Position numbers and translations under genes: made by a program. Shown here piece after piece: positions 1-8,829 of a stretch of DNA of 50,262 bases. How positions within the stretch are numbered: position 1 is the stretch's first letter; each line of letters starts with the position of its first letter. The stretch is from the NCBI GenBank assembly GCA_943329925.2, contig CALQFT020000006.1, positions 1-50,262 of the forward strand. Direction: 5' to 3'. Below the pieces are notes generated by a model. It did not search any database. It was not told the origin of the DNA and saw only the letters and a list, made by a program, of their open reading frames with translations. This DNA comes from Opitutus sp. GAS368 (lineage in GTDB: Bacteria; Verrucomicrobiota; Verrucomicrobiia; Chthoniobacterales; Chthoniobacteraceae).

Positions 1-1
1 C

Positions 2-211
2 GGTCGAGTCGAGTCCGCAGGCGCTGCCGCTTTCTTAGGAGCGCCGGATTCGATGGCGGGCGATTATGTGCAGGGTGATGCTGCTTTGGCATGGGATGCG
101 GATCTCGTGAATCAGTTGCAGGGAATGGTAGACTATGATTCTGTTGTTGAATACGTGAATGCGTATCTTGCGCCTCAAGCCGCCCAGCAGGCGTCTGCTC
201 TTGGCGATTAA
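2..211 (+). CDS. C-terminal fragment of an unrecognised protein
   Basis: The reading frame is open from the window edge to a TAA at 209-211 and gives the last 69 residues of a protein that starts outside the window. The fragment is acidic and Ala/Asp/Tyr rich, ends in ASALGD, and shows no motif I recognise. The other two forward frames close quickly; frame 1 stops by about base 78. I cannot assign a function. The 182 nt after it, up to the SGNH hydrolase, hold no gene that I can see. Confidence 0.5.
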   Translation, partial: GRVESAGAAAFLGAPDSMAGDYVQGDAALAWDADLVNQLQGMVDYDSVVEYVNAYLAPQAAQQASALGD

Positions 212-393
212 GCAATTTCTTTCCGCAGATTTCGTTATCTTTGATCGAGTGAACCTGGGCTAAGGGAGCAGCAGGCGCACTAAGGCTGTATAACAAGGCG
301 TAATGCGCCGTAGTGATTCAGCCACTCTTCCATTTGTAAAATCCAAGCTTGGGTATTTGACAGCCTCGGGGCGGCGGCCTTTGAATCGGCCGC

Positions 394-1671
394 ATGAAAC
401 GGGTACTCTTCTGCATCACTCTTCTCGGTGTCTCCGTTTCGCTTCCGGCGCAGGTGCCGCTCTGGGATCTGGCGAAGGATACGATCCCCGCAGAGCTCAA
501 CCACGGCGCCACCCGCGCCGCAGATGGCTCCATGACCGTCGGCGGTGACAACTACTTCGGGGTGCCGGCCACGGCCTTTCCAGACCAGAAAAACCTCACT
601 GTCCAGATCACCGTTTCCTTCCCTGAGCTCTCCGAAGACACCAGTCTCAACGTTCTGCTTAAACAACGTAGTGACGGCGAGGATACCGGCCTCGGCCTTA
701 CCTGCATCTACAACCCTAACTGGAAGGTCTATCGTCCGATCATCAACGGGATGCACATCGGGGGGCTGCGCACGAATTTTCAACCGAACACCCCCTACAC
801 TTTCACCGTCGCCGTCCGTCGCGGCAGCGCCTCATATTACCTAAACGATGCGCCGGGTGGTCAGTATTTCACGATGCTACTTCCCAATGACGAGCCGATG
901 TGGGTGGGTAAAAAGCTCTTACCGAAGGAAAAACCATTTAGCTCGGTGAAGATTTCAGAGCTGAAGGTTTACGGGCCTGACTTCTCCTATAAGTCGCCGA
1001 AGGAAAAAGTGACAGCCGAGCCGCGCGGAGCCATAGCCGGCAAGAACTGGATGATCGATGCTCCCACCGTCCTCGACCCAGTCCGTCCAAAACTGCTCTT
1101 CTACGGAGACTCCATTTCCGGCGGCTACCGTCAATATCTGCTTCCTGCGCTGGAGGGCGGGGTCTACGCCTACCACTGGACTGGCTTCGTGGGAGGCATC
1201 GATCCGAAGGTGGATGCGCTGATCAAGCAAGGGGCCGCCAGCGCCGACTTTAAACTCATCTTTTTTAACAACGGGCTGCACTCGTTGTCCTGGACTCCGG
1301 AGAAGGCCACCGACGAGCAAATCATCGACACCACGCGCGCCATTGTACGCGGCTTCAAAGCCGGGGCGCCCCAAGCCAGACTGTTCTGGATCGCCACGAC
1401 ACCGCACACAGCTCGCCGCAGCGAGCCCGGCAAACCGGTCGACGCGTTGGGCGAAAAGAATCCCGTCGTGCTGCGCATCAACCGCCTTGCCGAAAAGGTG
1501 ATGAAGGAGGAAGGGGTCGAGATCATCGATATGTATACCCCGCTGGCCGCCAAGCTGGAACTCGCCGCTGGCGACGAATACCACTGGTCCGGCCCAGCCT
1601 ATAAGATGATTTCCGATGCCATCGTGGCTAAGACCAATGAAGTGCTGAAGCTAAACAGCGCAAGCAAGTAA
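394..1671 (+). CDS. Secreted SGNH/GDSL-family hydrolase with N-terminal lectin-like domain
   Basis: A 425-residue protein with a Sec signal peptide (MKRVLFCITLLGVSVSLPAQ). Residues about 25-200 look like a beta-rich concanavalin/LamG-type domain. Residues about 230-420 are an SGNH hydrolase. Block I is GDS with nucleophile Ser240, a block III-like NNGLH lies at 292-296, and the final block DEYH gives Asp394 and His397. SGNH enzymes are esterases, deacetylases or lipases; here the likely substrate is an extracellular ester such as an acetylated glycan, but that is inference. It is convergent with the catabolic operon that ends at 1807. A GC hairpin abuts the ATG, and there is no Shine-Dalgarno sequence. 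Confidence 0.85.
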   Translation: MKRVLFCITLLGVSVSLPAQVPLWDLAKDTIPAELNHGATRAADGSMTVGGDNYFGVPATAFPDQKNLTVQITVSFPELSEDTSLNVLLKQRSDGEDTGLGLTCIYNPNWKVYRPIINGMHIGGLRTNFQPNTPYTFTVAVRRGSASYYLNDAPGGQYFTMLLPNDEPMWVGKKLLPKEKPFSSVKISELKVYGPDFSYKSPKEKVTAEPRGAIAGKNWMIDAPTVLDPVRPKLLFYGDSISGGYRQYLLPALEGGVYAYHWTGFVGGIDPKVDALIKQGAASADFKLIFFNNGLHSLSWTPEKATDEQIIDTTRAIVRGFKAGAPQARLFWIATTPHTARRSEPGKPVDALGEKNPVVLRINRLAEKVMKEEGVEIIDMYTPLAAKLELAAGDEYHWSGPAYKMISDAIVAKTNEVLKLNSASK

Positions 1672-1806
1672 GGGTGCTGGCGAATACAGGAATAGACCTG
1701 CTGTCTGTAACATGGGATCGGCATCCCTCCACTAAACCTCTGATGGGTTAAACGCCCCGCGCCTGACTTGCAAAGCGCCGGTTGGGTGGGTGCAAAGCAG
1801 ATTTTG

Positions 1807-2937
1807 TTAAAGAAGTTTTTCCCCGCCAGTGTAATTGCCCAAAGCAACAGGATCCAACTCGAGCCCAAGGCCGGGTTTGGATGGGATCGCGAGGAAGCCC
1901 TCGGAGTCGATGTGCCAGCCGCCGAGGGTGATTTCATCAATAAAAGGAGAACCAGTGAGGTACTCGACAAGGTCTGTGTTTGGGAAGGCCGAGGCAAGTT
2001 GAAGGTCGGCGGCCAGCCCGACGGCGGTGTTCCAGCCGTGCGGGATGAACTGTACCCCATGTTCTTGGGCCATCCAAGCGATGCGCCGCTCCTCGCTGAT
2101 ACCACCAACTTTGGTGACGTCGGGTTGGATGATGTCGAAAGCGCGCGCCTCAAGGAAAGGCTGGAAGGCTTGGCGACGAGTGAGGACTTCACCACCGGAA
2201 ATTGGCACCGGAGAATGTTCGCGCAGTTTGACGTAGTCTTCGAGGGCATCCGGAGGGAGGGCTTCCTCGAACCAGTGCACGTCGTAGTTGGCGAGCATTT
2301 TTGAGGCGTTGAGGGCCCACTTGTAGCCATTGGGCCAGAAGGCGTCACTGCCACCGGCGTCGACCATGAGCTTGGACTCAGGCCCTACGGCATCACGGGC
2401 GGCTTTGACGATGGCCTCGTCTGTGGCGGCGCTGCGGCGGCCGAAGGGGCCCCAGCCAATTTTAAATGCCCGGAAACCCTGAGCTTTTACGGAGAGAAGA
2501 TGTTCGCGTAGCTTCGCAGGCTCGTCCATGAGCAGGGAAGCGTATGGCTGCACGCGTTCGCGATAGCGTCCTCCCAAAAGCCGGCCGATGGGTTGGCCCG
2601 TCGCCTTGCCCAAAAGATCCCATAACGCAATGTCGATGCCACTAATGGCGTGGGTGAGCGAGCCACCCCGTCCAAGCCAGAACATATTCTGGTGGAGTTT
2701 TTCGCTCACGCGCTCCGGTTCGAGGGCGTTCTCACCCCGGTACAGCGGCTCTAACAGGGCAAGGGAGGCGCGCACCAAAGCGTCGTTTGTGAATACGGAT
2801 CCGAGCCCGACATCTCCGGTATCGGTGTGGACGGCTACCAGCGTGTGGACGCAATCGTCGGGTTTAAGTTCATTGCTCCAACCGCCTTCTGGAGTGGCTC
2901 CGCGCAAACCTGCGCAACGGATTTCAGTTATTTTCAT
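1807..2937 (-). CDS. Enolase-superfamily (mandelate racemase/muconate lactonizing type) enzyme
   Basis: A 376-residue protein of normal family length. The N-terminal capping domain covers about 1-125 and the barrel about 130-360. Visible catalytic elements are the second-strand Lys159 (AFKIGW), metal ligands Asp193 (MVDAGG), Glu224 (HWFEEAL) and Glu250 (SGGE), Asp273 (QPDVTK) and the base His300 (FIPHGWN). The Asp/His pair on the later strands is typical of the mandelate racemase subgroup, which dehydrates or racemizes sugar acids. The second Lys of the usual KxK motif is not present (KIGW), so the exact reaction is uncertain. It is the last gene of the GntR operon, 72 nt after the M81 gene, and probably acts in the cytoplasm on the imported substrate. 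Confidence 0.88.
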   Translation of the reverse strand: MKITEIRCAGLRGATPEGGWSNELKPDDCVHTLVAVHTDTGDVGLGSVFTNDALVRASLALLEPLYRGENALEPERVSEKLHQNMFWLGRGGSLTHAISGIDIALWDLLGKATGQPIGRLLGGRYRERVQPYASLLMDEPAKLREHLLSVKAQGFRAFKIGWGPFGRRSAATDEAIVKAARDAVGPESKLMVDAGGSDAFWPNGYKWALNASKMLANYDVHWFEEALPPDALEDYVKLREHSPVPISGGEVLTRRQAFQPFLEARAFDIIQPDVTKVGGISEERRIAWMAQEHGVQFIPHGWNTAVGLAADLQLASAFPNTDLVEYLTGSPFIDEITLGGWHIDSEGFLAIPSKPGLGLELDPVALGNYTGGEKLL

Positions 2938-3009
2938 ATGAGTTGATTGTTTGGAAAAAGTGAGGAGACAAGGTTAGATCGCTCAAAGAACAGCCGAGTC
3001 CGGAGATCA

Positions 3010-4506
3010 TCAAGCCCGACTAAAAAGCTTCGGAACGGGGGTGAATTTGACGCCGGGATCCAGAGGGAAAATGGGGCGCGGGCACCGGGTGTGGCCGAGG
3101 TAAGGCAGGTTGGCGCTGGAGGAGCCGGGGGCGTCGACGTTGACCATTTCAACACACCAGTCGGCATACATGTGTTGCTGGCAGTGCGGAGATTTTACCA
3201 CGACGGCGTCGAAATTCTTGGGGTTTTGGCCATGGGAGAAAAAGAAGGACCGATCGTAAAGATTTACGGGGCGGCTCCCGACGACGAACGTCATGTTGTC
3301 CGCCTCGAGAACAGCGGTTGGGCCTGCATCCCAAATTTCGCCAAAGGATTCGCTGCGGAAACGGCCCTCAGCGAGCAGGCGCACCCTTGCCCGAACGGAT
3401 AGAGGCTGAAAGCGCGCTGGATCGAGTGTGCCGCCAAGATGGGTTTGGATAGTGGCGCCGACGCCAGCCTGAAGGGCCATTTTGACGGCAGGGGCGTCGA
3501 CTATGGGCAGAAGCGTTCTGCCATTATATCCGGAGGCGAGAAGTGCTCGTGCGACGGCATTGCTGTCACCGGAGGCCCCCGAACTGGTCGCGTCGGCGGC
3601 GTCAACAATCGCGACGGTCCCAAGTGTGTGTCCTGAGACAATACGCGTCATTTCCTCAAGACTGACCAAGGGAACTTGCATGGCCGAGTGGTTTGCCCAG
3701 AAACTTTCCGCAATGCGTATGGCTTCGCGTTGGGCCAGTGCAGGGTCTCCGTCGGTTACGACGAAGCTGTAAGTTTGGAGGGCTGGGACGTCTGTAAAGG
3801 GGTTGCCGATGAACATTCCGGCGGAAAGTCCAAGCGGACCATTCTCCACTTCTTGGGCGATGCGAATGCTTTGACCAAAGAGACCCGTGGCGGTAATGAG
3901 CTCATCCCCGCGCACGAGGGCGGGAATGGCGACCTTTGCGGTGACCGGCCGCACCCCGCCGGCGAGAATACGCAGAAGCAGCCGAGCCGCACGCTGGCCT
4001 GTTTGGAAAAAATCCACATGGGGGTAGGTGTGGTAGGCCACGATGGCGTCGCTGTGCTGGAGCATGCGATCGCTCAGGACGCCATGGAGATCCAGCGACA
4101 CGACAATTGGAATGTGAGCCCCTAGAATTTTACGAGTCTCCCCCAGTAGCCAACCTTCGGGGTCGAGTTCCCCGGGGCTGGCCATGGCCCCGTGCATACA
4201 AAAATACACGCCGTCCACTGGGGGCGCGGCGCGGATGGAGTCCAGAAATTCTGTGGCAATACGTTCCCAAGCTGCTTTTTCAAGAGGGCCTCCTGAGGTG
4301 ATAAAAAAGGCACTGTAGGCGGGTGCAATGCTTACAGTGAAGTCCGCATCAAAAACACTCAGGGCGCCGCCGACTTCGTTGCGGATGCTCCTGTGGTAGC
4401 GGAGGAGCTCCTCTCCTATGCGGATTCCAAAGTCTTCATAGCCACTTTGTTGCGGATTGAATGTGGAGACCTCCTGCTTGCATTCAGCGATAAGAATTCT
4501 GGGCAT
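3010..4506 (-). CDS. M81 family metallopeptidase (MlrC-like)
   Basis: A 498-residue cytoplasmic protein with the two-part architecture of the microcystinase C (MlrC) family. The N-terminal DUF1485 half carries CMHGAM (103-108), DLHG (139-142) and YHTYPH (158-163); Asp139, His141, Asp153 and His163 are good zinc-ligand candidates. The C-terminal half carries DAADATSSGASGDS near residue 290. The family opening motif, often GFQHETNTF, is ECKQEVSTF here, a variant within the family. MlrC hydrolyses linear microcystin peptides, but most M81 proteins have no known substrate and microcystin use should not be assumed. The start is an ATG 11 nt after the upstream hydrolase gene, in the same operon. 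Confidence 0.85.
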   Translation of the reverse strand: MPRILIAECKQEVSTFNPQQSGYEDFGIRIGEELLRYHRSIRNEVGGALSVFDADFTVSIAPAYSAFFITSGGPLEKAAWERIATEFLDSIRAAPPVDGVYFCMHGAMASPGELDPEGWLLGETRKILGAHIPIVVSLDLHGVLSDRMLQHSDAIVAYHTYPHVDFFQTGQRAARLLLRILAGGVRPVTAKVAIPALVRGDELITATGLFGQSIRIAQEVENGPLGLSAGMFIGNPFTDVPALQTYSFVVTDGDPALAQREAIRIAESFWANHSAMQVPLVSLEEMTRIVSGHTLGTVAIVDAADATSSGASGDSNAVARALLASGYNGRTLLPIVDAPAVKMALQAGVGATIQTHLGGTLDPARFQPLSVRARVRLLAEGRFRSESFGEIWDAGPTAVLEADNMTFVVGSRPVNLYDRSFFFSHGQNPKNFDAVVVKSPHCQQHMYADWCVEMVNVDAPGSSSANLPYLGHTRCPRPIFPLDPGVKFTPVPKLFSRA

Positions 4507-4517
4507 AAAACTCGGGA

Positions 4518-6518
4518 CTAAGGGTTAACGGTGTAGGCATTGTTCCAGGTCTCGTCAAAATATCCGGCACGCAGAACCTCCTCAGGAAAGGGCTCATTGG
4601 AGGGCTGCCACTGCGCGGCTTCTGGAGAGACTCGTAGTAGTGCCCAGTCTCCGAGTCGTGGAAAGAGCAGGTAATTAAAAGCGGCAAAGTCCTTTTCGTG
4701 GAAGGTGTGGCCACTGTTAACCACAATGTAGCGCTCGGGCGCAAGTGGGTTTCGGCAGATCAAGACAGGAGCGTATTGCTTTGCAGATTGGGGTTCGCCG
4801 CCAAGAAGCACTTCCGCGGGAGTCCACTTCAGGGGTAAATTTTGGAGCACTTTTGCAAGCAACGAATTGCTGCCGGGGTCACCAAAAACAACGAGGTGCT
4901 TGTCCTTGATGTCGGCTTCTGTGACGTCTGTATCGCGCTTGATCTGGAGCGTTCCACGCATGTAGCGGGACCACTCGTACTCAAAGCGGCGCAGGCTGGC
5001 GTCCGCCCAGTTTTGAATATCCTGATTCCACGGTTTTCCGGTGCCGCGTACGCAGAGAAACGGAGTGGCAAATGCATCATCAATGGGGCCTTGGAGACCG
5101 GGGCGTTTACCGGTAAGCGATGTTGGCTGAAGGGGGCCCACGCATTTCCAAGTGCTCTTTTCCTGGGTGAATACAAGCGCATCGCCGGGGGTGTGCGGGG
5201 GAAGCGTGACGTTCGCACCCAAAATCACTACCTTGCTCAAGGGCCGATGCAGGGCGAAGCTGTGGATGTTCGTGGCGAGGGTGATCTCCACTGCGTCATC
5301 ACCAGTGGCTTGGGCGATGAACTCTGTGCGGGAATAGTGTTTATCGAGGGCCAGCAACTCGGTCCAGTGGCAACGGCTGTATTTGAGCGTCCAAGTGACA
5401 AAACGAAGTGCTTTTGGCGAATGGTCGAGTCCTTTGCTTGAGTACTCCTCGACACGTTGCATTTGTTCGCGATGCGTAACGGGATCCACAACGTGGCCGG
5501 TACCTTTTGAAATGAGGTTTACCATTTCCAAGCCCTCTTTTGCAAAAGCTTCGCCCATATGAACATGAGATTGAAAAAAAGTGTCCTTGTCACCGATGGC
5601 CGCAATTGCGGGAACAACCCCAGCGTTGGCGGCGTAGTCGACCGAATCGAGCATGTGCAACCCGAATTCCTGATGTGGAGGAAGCGGGCCAACTTTGATA
5701 AAGCCGGGAATGGGAGTCTCGGAAAAGCGGTGCGTGTCGACGTAGCCGCAGTACGGGGCAATGGCAACAAAACGGTCCGGGTACTTGAGGCCGAGATGCC
5801 AGGTGCCGGAGGCTCCCATGGACATCCCGCGCAAAACGATGCGATTCCTGTCGATGTTGTAGTTGCGGCAAACGGCCTCAATCGCCTCAAACACATCAGT
5901 CTCGCCAGCCCAGCGGTAGCAGTTCTCCACGCGCCCAAGCGGATGAAGTTCGATGAAATTAGCCTCTGGTGCTGTTTTCGCGGTGGAATCACCCTCATCG
6001 AAACGAGAGATGAAGCGCAGCTCGCTCATGCCATGAGGCTTTGAACTTCCGTGCAGCACGACGTCCAGTCGGATTGGTTGGGCGTCTGTGTATCCCTGGG
6101 GAATAATGAGACCGTAAGGTTGAGTGGACCCGTCTACTGCTGAGACGAAACCGCGGAGGACTTTTCCTTTTTTTGTGGTCCAGTCGGATTTGCCAGCGGA
6201 GAGGCTTGTGGCACGTTCGTGTCCGCGGGTGAGACCCTTTTTTATGAGGAGCACGTCTGTCGGCGTGGGGGTGTCGTAGCGCAGCGCCCAGCTAATTCCT
6301 TTCTCGAAAATGTCGGCATCGGCCTTGAGATCTGGGCTGGAAGTTTTTAGCGACGCAAGTTTTTCGTGCAGTTGCAGTGCCTCGCCAGCAAGCGCGGCGG
6401 ATTCGTCCTTTGTCGGAAATTGAAGCGCGGGTGGCTCTGCGGCCCGGAGCCGATCGGACCAGCAAAGAAGGGCGCAGGCAGTAGCGAGAATGGTTTTCAG
6501 AGCGGCAAGGAACTTCAT
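4518..6518 (-). CDS. Secreted alpha/beta hydrolase, prolyl-oligopeptidase-like
   Basis: A 666-residue protein with a signal peptide (hydrophobic run about 4-20, cleavage likely near LRAAEPP). The alpha/beta hydrolase domain spans about 130-350. The nucleophile elbow is GMSMGASG (Ser233), LHGSS (155-159) could form the oxyanion region, Asp310 or Asp312 (GDKDTFF) is the likely acid, and His342 (GTGHVVD) the base. The C-terminal 300 residues have no motif I recognise and may bind substrate. It is probably a periplasmic esterase or peptidase that prepares the substrate of this operon. Its ATG overlaps the MFS stop codon by 4 nt (ATGA), which implies translational coupling. Confidence 0.82.
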   Translation of the reverse strand: MKFLAALKTILATACALLCWSDRLRAAEPPALQFPTKDESAALAGEALQLHEKLASLKTSSPDLKADADIFEKGISWALRYDTPTPTDVLLIKKGLTRGHERATSLSAGKSDWTTKKGKVLRGFVSAVDGSTQPYGLIIPQGYTDAQPIRLDVVLHGSSKPHGMSELRFISRFDEGDSTAKTAPEANFIELHPLGRVENCYRWAGETDVFEAIEAVCRNYNIDRNRIVLRGMSMGASGTWHLGLKYPDRFVAIAPYCGYVDTHRFSETPIPGFIKVGPLPPHQEFGLHMLDSVDYAANAGVVPAIAAIGDKDTFFQSHVHMGEAFAKEGLEMVNLISKGTGHVVDPVTHREQMQRVEEYSSKGLDHSPKALRFVTWTLKYSRCHWTELLALDKHYSRTEFIAQATGDDAVEITLATNIHSFALHRPLSKVVILGANVTLPPHTPGDALVFTQEKSTWKCVGPLQPTSLTGKRPGLQGPIDDAFATPFLCVRGTGKPWNQDIQNWADASLRRFEYEWSRYMRGTLQIKRDTDVTEADIKDKHLVVFGDPGSNSLLAKVLQNLPLKWTPAEVLLGGEPQSAKQYAPVLICRNPLAPERYIVVNSGHTFHEKDFAAFNYLLFPRLGDWALLRVSPEAAQWQPSNEPFPEEVLRAGYFDETWNNAYTVNP

Positions 6519-7774
6519 GGGAGGGGGGCTGTCAGGGCGTTATTCAGCTCAAAATCTTTCGGGAAGAGTTTTTTGATGCCGAAGATCAGAACGAGTGCGG
6601 CTGCGGTGTAGGCCAGTGCGGTGAGGGAAAGTAAACGGCCTATGCCCAAAGATTGTTTCCAGACGCCACCAAAAAGAGTGGCGAAGCCAGACATGATTGC
6701 TGCACAGAAGTTGAGGATTCCTACGGCGGATGCGCGCGTTTGGGTGGGAACGACATCGAAGGCTGCGGGGAAGATGTTGCCCATGAGCAGGCCGCTGAAG
6801 AGCCCAAAGCCGGCGGCTGCGAAGCGTGTACTTAGGAGCGTATCGCTGTTGCCGAGGACGTGGAGGCAGGGAGCGCAAAGGACTAGACTTGCGCACATAA
6901 GCCACAGGCGGGAAGCCTTTGTATGGCGGTAGAGGCTATCCGCTAAGGTGCCGCCGCCAAGCAGGCCGATTGCGGTAGTGACTTGTACAAAGATCGTAGC
7001 GTTATAGGCGGCCTCGGATTGGGTGAGAGAAAATTTATCGTGCAAAAAGGTGGGTAGCCAACCGTAGAGCAGCCAGAGCCCGAAGACGAAAACAGGAAAG
7101 ATCACACAAAGGATCCGGAAAGAATTTACCCTGAGCAAAACCAGAGCGGCCAGAGGTGCTTCGGTCGTGTTGGATTTGGTCTGGGTCTCTTCGGGGACGG
7201 AGTGGAGAAACCAAAAATAGGGAACCGCATAGAGCAGTCCGACGGCTCCGAGAATAAAGAAAGCTGTGCGCCAGTGGCCGCGGTCTGCCATCCATCCGCC
7301 AAACCAGCTTCCCGCAACGGTGCCGGCGATTTGGGCAGTGGTGAGGACGGAGATGGCTCTGGAGCGGAGGGCTGGCGGATGGGCATTGGCCGTGAGTGCG
7401 ATGGCCGTTGGCATGAAGAGGGACTCTGAAATGCCCATCGCCGCGCGCAGGGAAAGGAGTATGAGGGCAGAATTGGCCAGACCAGTGGCGACGGTGACGA
7501 CGCTCCAAAGTGCGAGGCTGAAAACAACCAGCCGGCGTTTGGAAAAACGGTCCGCAATGTGGCCTGCAATGGGACAGCCAAAAGCGTAAACCCAGAGGAA
7601 CATGGCGCCTGTGAGGCCGAGTTGTTTGTCGGACATTCCAAGATCGGCCTTCAAAGAAGGGAACATTGCGAAGACGGCCTGTCTGTCGCAGTAGTTAAGC
7701 AGATAGGCAACCCACATGAAGCCGACCAGAAGAGTTGCCTGCCGGGCGGGCATTGGGGGAACGGCGGCACTCAT
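6515..7774 (-). CDS. Major facilitator superfamily transporter
   Basis: A 419-residue inner-membrane protein with about 12 hydrophobic segments in two halves joined by a polar loop near residue 200. TM1 carries the NYCDRQAVFAMFPSLKADLG pattern common to organic-anion and spinster-like MFS carriers, and the loop between TM2 and TM3 has the MFS signature DRFSKRR (GHIADRFSKRR). It probably imports the organic acid or acylated compound that the neighbouring enzymes degrade; the substrate cannot be read from sequence. It overlaps both neighbours by 4 nt (start at the deacylase stop, stop at the hydrolase start), so the three proteins are probably made together. Confidence 0.88.
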   Translation of the reverse strand: MSAAVPPMPARQATLLVGFMWVAYLLNYCDRQAVFAMFPSLKADLGMSDKQLGLTGAMFLWVYAFGCPIAGHIADRFSKRRLVVFSLALWSVVTVATGLANSALILLSLRAAMGISESLFMPTAIALTANAHPPALRSRAISVLTTAQIAGTVAGSWFGGWMADRGHWRTAFFILGAVGLLYAVPYFWFLHSVPEETQTKSNTTEAPLAALVLLRVNSFRILCVIFPVFVFGLWLLYGWLPTFLHDKFSLTQSEAAYNATIFVQVTTAIGLLGGGTLADSLYRHTKASRLWLMCASLVLCAPCLHVLGNSDTLLSTRFAAAGFGLFSGLLMGNIFPAAFDVVPTQTRASAVGILNFCAAIMSGFATLFGGVWKQSLGIGRLLSLTALAYTAAALVLIFGIKKLFPKDFELNNALTAPLP

Positions 7775-8790
7775 GCGTTGAGGACTTGGCGGGCCGTGAC
7801 TCGTTTGGCAATGACCGCCACGCAGTCGCCCTGCTGCGTGAGGCAGGGCGCGCGCATCGTGATGAGGTAGCCCGCGCTTTGAGCGATGATCGGCTCTGGT
7901 GGCCGATCGGGGCGTTCCAAATGATGAATGTAGCCAACGGCCTGTCCGCGTTTGACCATTGCGCCAAGATCGACGCTGATTTCAAACACGCCCGATTCAG
8001 GGGCGAGTAGATAGTCCTCGCGGTTGAGCGCCTGAGTCAGAATTGTGGGAGACTTGCCTTGGGCCGCGCGCGTCTTCTCGCGACCCTTCAACACGCCGAC
8101 GTGTACAAGCACGTTTCTCAGCCCGCTCCGGGCAATCCGGTGCACCGCGGCTGGGATCGCCTCTCCTCCGCCGAGTTCAGTCGTGACAACGAGTTTGCCC
8201 TGGTTCTCCGCCTCCACTGGCAAGAGGCCGGTCCCCGCGATGTCGGCGTATAAGAACGCAAAATCGGTGCCCCAAGCGAGCATCGCAGCAAACATCCGCG
8301 CACGCTGTTCACGGTCCGGAACTAGGTGCATATGCGAGCAAGGGACAAACTCCATGCTGCGGCCGCCAGAGTGGATGTCGATGACGACGTCGCTAAGCGG
8401 GAAAAGTTGAGTTCTTAAAAAATGGGCGATTTGGCTGGTGACGGGGCCCTCGGAATCGCCGGGAAAGGCGCGGTTGAGGTTCAGTCCATCCAATGGCGAG
8501 AGGCGTGTGGCCGTGCGGGCCGCAGGGAAGTTTAGGGAGGGAATGAGGATGATGCGGCCCGAGAGCATTTCCGGCGTGAGTTCGCGCGCCAAGTTCATGG
8601 CGGCGATCTGTCCCTGATATTCATCTCCATGGTTGCCTCCGAGAATAAGGACCGTGGGGCCCTTTCCCGCAGCGACGACGGTGATGGGAATCATTACATT
8701 CGCCCAGCCGCCAAGATTATGGGAGTAAGGGATTTGAAGAAAGCCCTGTTGTTTGCCGGCTTTTTCGAAGTTGAGCGAGGTGATGATCAT
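7771..8790 (-). CDS. Succinylglutamate desuccinylase/aspartoacylase-family zinc deacylase (DoeB-like)
   Basis: A 339-residue M14-fold amidohydrolase. Zinc motif 1 is GGNHGDE (His54, Glu57), the third ligand is His140 in DIHSGG, and the catalytic Glu205 lies in TTELGGG. The C-terminal part (about 260-330) forms the small barrel with a biotinyl/lipoyl-like LAPESGVFEISVDLG stretch. The arrangement and length match N-acetyl-diaminobutyrate deacetylase (DoeB) and related proteins rather than the shorter AstE. It should remove an acyl group from an amino acid or a similar amide in the cytoplasm. No other ectoine-degradation gene is visible here, so DoeB activity is only one possibility. Confidence 0.83.
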   Translation of the reverse strand: MIITSLNFEKAGKQQGFLQIPYSHNLGGWANVMIPITVVAAGKGPTVLILGGNHGDEYQGQIAAMNLARELTPEMLSGRIILIPSLNFPAARTATRLSPLDGLNLNRAFPGDSEGPVTSQIAHFLRTQLFPLSDVVIDIHSGGRSMEFVPCSHMHLVPDREQRARMFAAMLAWGTDFAFLYADIAGTGLLPVEAENQGKLVVTTELGGGEAIPAAVHRIARSGLRNVLVHVGVLKGREKTRAAQGKSPTILTQALNREDYLLAPESGVFEISVDLGAMVKRGQAVGYIHHLERPDRPPEPIIAQSAGYLITMRAPCLTQQGDCVAVIAKRVTARQVLNA

Positions 8791-8829
8791 GGGGCGGATG
8801 TGTGGAGAAATGAAGGGGAGTAAGACCTC

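Noticed and set aside
955-1584. 209-residue minus-strand ORF opposite the SGNH hydrolase
   Set aside because: The plus-strand frame carries the catalytic blocks; the antisense frame has no family features.
3010-4506. Microcystin degradation as the role of the M81 gene
   Set aside because: No mlrA, mlrB or mlrD-like partners are present, and M81 proteins are widespread in organisms that do not degrade microcystin.
7771-8790. Ectoine degradation (doeB) as a firm assignment
   Set aside because: The fold matches but doeA, doeC and doeD partners are absent, so only the family call is supported.
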